Shown here: positions 6,927 to 8,425 of the stretch, in pieces
Layout of the letters: every line of letters starts with the position of its first letter
How positions within the stretch are numbered: position 1 is the stretch's first letter
From: Prevotella sp. UBA3294
Lineage (GTDB): Bacteria; Bacteroidota; Bacteroidia; Bacteroidales; Bacteroidaceae
Assembly: GCA_002361535.1 (NCBI GenBank)
Contig: DETG01000101.1
Coordinates: 1 to 8,425 of the forward strand
Direction of reading: 5' to 3'
Length of the DNA stretch: 8,425 bases
Position numbers and translations under genes: made by a program
The notes under the pieces: model-generated
Database searches by the model: none
The model's input: the letters and a program-made list of their open reading frames with translations, nothing else
What the model was told of the DNA's origin: nothing

Positions 6927-7811
6927 TCACAGACACTCCTTCCTGTAGCCCTTTGGTGTGACACCTCTCATGTTCTGGAAGAAACGGGTAAAGGCGGCTG
7001 GCTCTGAGAAGTGTAGCCTATCGCTTATCTGCGCTATGGAAAGGGATGTCTGGCTGAGCAGGAATGTGGCCTCCATGAGAAGCATTTGGCTGATATACCC
7101 CACGACGGTACGCCCTCCAGATACCTTTTTTATAATACGCGAGAGGTAGGTGGAGGTGATGTTCAGCCGGTCGGCGTAGAAGGCGATGTCGTGATGCTCG
7201 GCAAAGTGCCTGGTCAGCAGGTGCATGAACTCCAGGAAAATCTCTTCCACGCGAGGCGAGAAGCGATGCTCCTTGACGCTGTGTTCCTCGATGGACCTTA
7301 GTTCATTCAGGAAAAGTCCGTAGAGCAGGCGGAGGCTCTCTCTCCTGCGCGGTGATGGCGACTGCTGATAGCGCTGAACGAGCAGCAAAAGTTCCCGCAG
7401 GTTCTGGAAATCGTCATCGGAAAGATGCAGCATGGGTGTGTCCATCTGCACTATGGAAAAATAGGCTGTGCTGATGGCATCGTGCATGCCTGGCTCTAGA
7501 GTATAGTCCTCGTCGGCCATCAGGATGAGCGACTGGTAATCGTCAGACAGGGTGATAACCTTGATGGGGAAGCCTGGCGAATAGACAAACATGTCGCCGC
7601 GCTGCAGTAAAAGCTGCCGCCCCGCCCCGTACTTCAACGTGACCCATCCGCGCTCGATAATGGTAAATGTGTAGCACTTGAGATATCCCATCGTAATGTT
7701 TGTGCCGTAAGCGATTTGCGCGTTAGCCTCGACCAGCACGATGCTGTCGTTCCAGTCTTCGTGGGGCAAAATCATCCCCAATTTGAGTAGTGATTCCTTT
7801 AACGTGTACAT
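6927..7811 (-). CDS. AraC-family transcriptional regulator
   Basis: A 294-residue DNA-binding regulator. The N-terminal half (~25-120) is beta-rich and cupin-like (FTIIERGWVTLKYG, LLQRGDMFVYSPG), the usual ligand-sensing part of AraC proteins. The C-terminal ~90 residues carry the double helix-turn-helix. The first (~207-232) includes FYADRLNITSTYLSRIIKK. The second (~258-290) includes SIAQISDRLHFSEPAAFTRFF followed by the family's conserved G-x-TP-x-x-YR ending (GVTPKGYR). The ligand is unknown. I chose the ATG at 7809-7811; an in-frame TTG at 7821-7823 would add four residues but overlaps the -7 box. It is divergent from the ferritin-like gene across 151 nt, the typical arrangement of a regulator and a target, though regulation of that gene is inference only. 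Confidence 0.9.
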   Translation of the reverse strand: MYTLKESLLKLGMILPHEDWNDSIVLVEANAQIAYGTNITMGYLKCYTFTIIERGWVTLKYGAGRQLLLQRGDMFVYSPGFPIKVITLSDDYQSLILMADEDYTLEPGMHDAISTAYFSIVQMDTPMLHLSDDDFQNLRELLLLVQRYQQSPSPRRRESLRLLYGLFLNELRSIEEHSVKEHRFSPRVEEIFLEFMHLLTRHFAEHHDIAFYADRLNITSTYLSRIIKKVSGGRTVVGYISQMLLMEATFLLSQTSLSIAQISDRLHFSEPAAFTRFFQNMRGVTPKGYRKECL

Positions 7812-7820
7812 ATCTGGGCG

Positions 7821-7828
7821 CAAAATTA
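7821..7828 (-). promoter_or_regulatory. Possible -7 element of the AraC-type gene
   Basis: TAATTTTG on the minus strand matches TAnnTTTG and ends 9 nt before the chosen ATG, so the mRNA leader would be only a few nucleotides or absent. No TTTG is found 19-21 nt upstream. That position lies inside the 20-bp palindrome at 7841-7860, which might suit an activator-dependent or repressible promoter. Confidence 0.4.
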
Positions 7829-7840
7829 CTGTTTTTTTTC

Positions 7841-7860
7841 GAATTAGGTTCGTCTAAATC
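7841..7860. promoter_or_regulatory. 20-bp imperfect palindrome, candidate operator
   Basis: The segment reads GA-A-TTAG, six central bases, CTAA-A-TC, giving GAwTTAG-N6-CTAAwTC with symmetric arms (6 of 7 positions pair in each half). It covers where the -33 box of the AraC-type promoter would lie and is about 45 bp upstream of the -7 box of the ferritin-like gene. A dimeric regulator could bind here. The protein is not identified; AraC proteins more often use direct repeats. Confidence 0.4.
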
Positions 7861-7905
7861 AATTTTTGTATGGTTTCAATCATCAATAGTATAAAAATAT
7901 AGTCG

Positions 7906-7913
7906 TAACTTTG
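7906..7913 (+). promoter_or_regulatory. -7 element of the ferritin-like gene
   Basis: TAACTTTG matches TAnnTTTG exactly and lies 49 nt before the ATG at 7963, leaving an AT-rich leader of about 40 nt. The -33 position has no good TTTG (the nearest is at 7865-7868, too far), so the promoter may be weak or need an activator. Confidence 0.55.
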
Positions 7914-7962
7914 CACTCAAGTATTAATGCTGATTTATAAACTATAATAAGTAATTTCTATT

Positions 7963-8425
7963 ATGACAAAAGAAGAAGCTTTAAAGCAGTTTGCACAGGC
8001 AGGTGCCGTGTGGTTTGGTAACAGTAAGCAACATTTCGCCTTCTCAGCATATTGTCGTCTGCAAGGCTGGAACAAGTTGGCCGACAAGTGGAAGGAAGAG
8101 GCAGAGGAAGAGTGGGATGAGGCAGAAGAGGTGCTCAACCGACTGGTGGAGATGGGCTGCAAGCCTGCAGACTTGCAGGAGGCCATGAAGACTCAGGAGT
8201 TTCCCTTCTACGACGCCCCCAAGCAGCAGATTGAGACCGACTTTGAGGATTCAAAGGATGCCATCAAGGTGATGAGCGAAATGGCTGCCGCCTTCTCTGA
8301 CGACTATCCCACTCAGAAGCTCATCTACAAGTGGATTGATGGCGAAAAGGAGCATATAGCATGGATGTGCCAGTATCTGAACTACATCGAAAAGCTTGGT
8401 TACGAGAATTTCCTCACCGCAATGA
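7963..8425 (+). CDS. Bacterioferritin/ferritin-like protein, 3' end cut by the window
   Basis: Open from ATG 7963 to the last base (154 codons, no stop), so it is partial. Compared by eye with E. coli bacterioferritin, two regions fit. Residues 35-71 (GWNKLADKWKEEAEEEWDEAEEVLNRLVEMG...) match helix B, and 126-154 (DGEKEHIAWMCQYLNYIEKLGYENFLTAM) match the helix D motif and tail, so only a few residues should be missing. Likely role: a four-helix di-iron protein for iron oxidation or storage. Metal ligands differ from the norm. Helix B has E50-WD-E53 where Bfr has ExxH; helix D keeps E128-KE-H131. No Glu occurs between residues 6 and 44, so the helix A glutamate seems absent. No obvious haem methionine can be assigned. 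It could instead be a rubrerythrin-like or non-catalytic ferritin-fold protein. No Shine-Dalgarno precedes the start. Confidence 0.65.
   Translation, partial: MTKEEALKQFAQAGAVWFGNSKQHFAFSAYCRLQGWNKLADKWKEEAEEEWDEAEEVLNRLVEMGCKPADLQEAMKTQEFPFYDAPKQQIETDFEDSKDAIKVMSEMAAAFSDDYPTQKLIYKWIDGEKEHIAWMCQYLNYIEKLGYENFLTAM

Noticed and set aside
7809..7823. TTG at 7821-7823 as the start of the AraC-type gene
   Set aside because: It falls inside the -7 box and would add only M-R-P-D; the ATG four codons later is the simpler start.

Overview
The window looks like a chromosomal segment of a Bacteroidetes bacterium, most likely order Bacteroidales and plausibly Prevotellaceae. Three things support this. 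Promoters match the Bacteroidetes -33/-7 consensus (TTTG, then TAnnTTTG) rather than -35/-10. Start codons lack clear Shine-Dalgarno sequences. A lipoprotein carries a C-SDDD surface-export signal typical of Bacteroides relatives. The genus is an inference.

Layout, left to right. (1) 1-2451, plus strand: the 3' part of a large AddB/RecB-like PD-(D/E)XK nuclease gene, whose start lies before the window. (2) 2452-6322, minus strand: a compact transcription unit read right to left, namely glutamine-dependent NAD+ synthetase (nadE), a surface-type lipoprotein with a predicted parallel beta-helix, and cytidine deaminase (cdd). Gaps are 22 and 3 nt. A near-perfect promoter precedes nadE. The cdd stop abuts the nuclease stop with no base between them. 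(3) 6323-6926: a 604-nt intergenic region with no convincing gene but much structure: a ~120-nt imperfect inverted repeat with G-rich arms, a cluster of ~22-bp degenerate repeats in both orientations, and a small perfect hairpin. (4) 6927-7811, minus strand: an AraC-family regulator. (5) 7812-7962: a divergent promoter region with two -7 elements and a 20-bp imperfect palindrome. (6) 7963-8425, plus strand: the start of a bacterioferritin/ferritin-like gene, cut by the window edge shortly before its expected end.

The nuclease belongs to double-strand break processing. The nadE unit joins NAD synthesis and pyrimidine salvage to an envelope protein of unknown role. The AraC/ferritin-like pair is arranged as a regulator and a divergent target might be, but that link is inferred. 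The most unusual part is the repeat-rich intergenic region at about 6440-6757, which may be a dispersed or mobile non-coding repeat. I do not see a complete new multi-gene system here.
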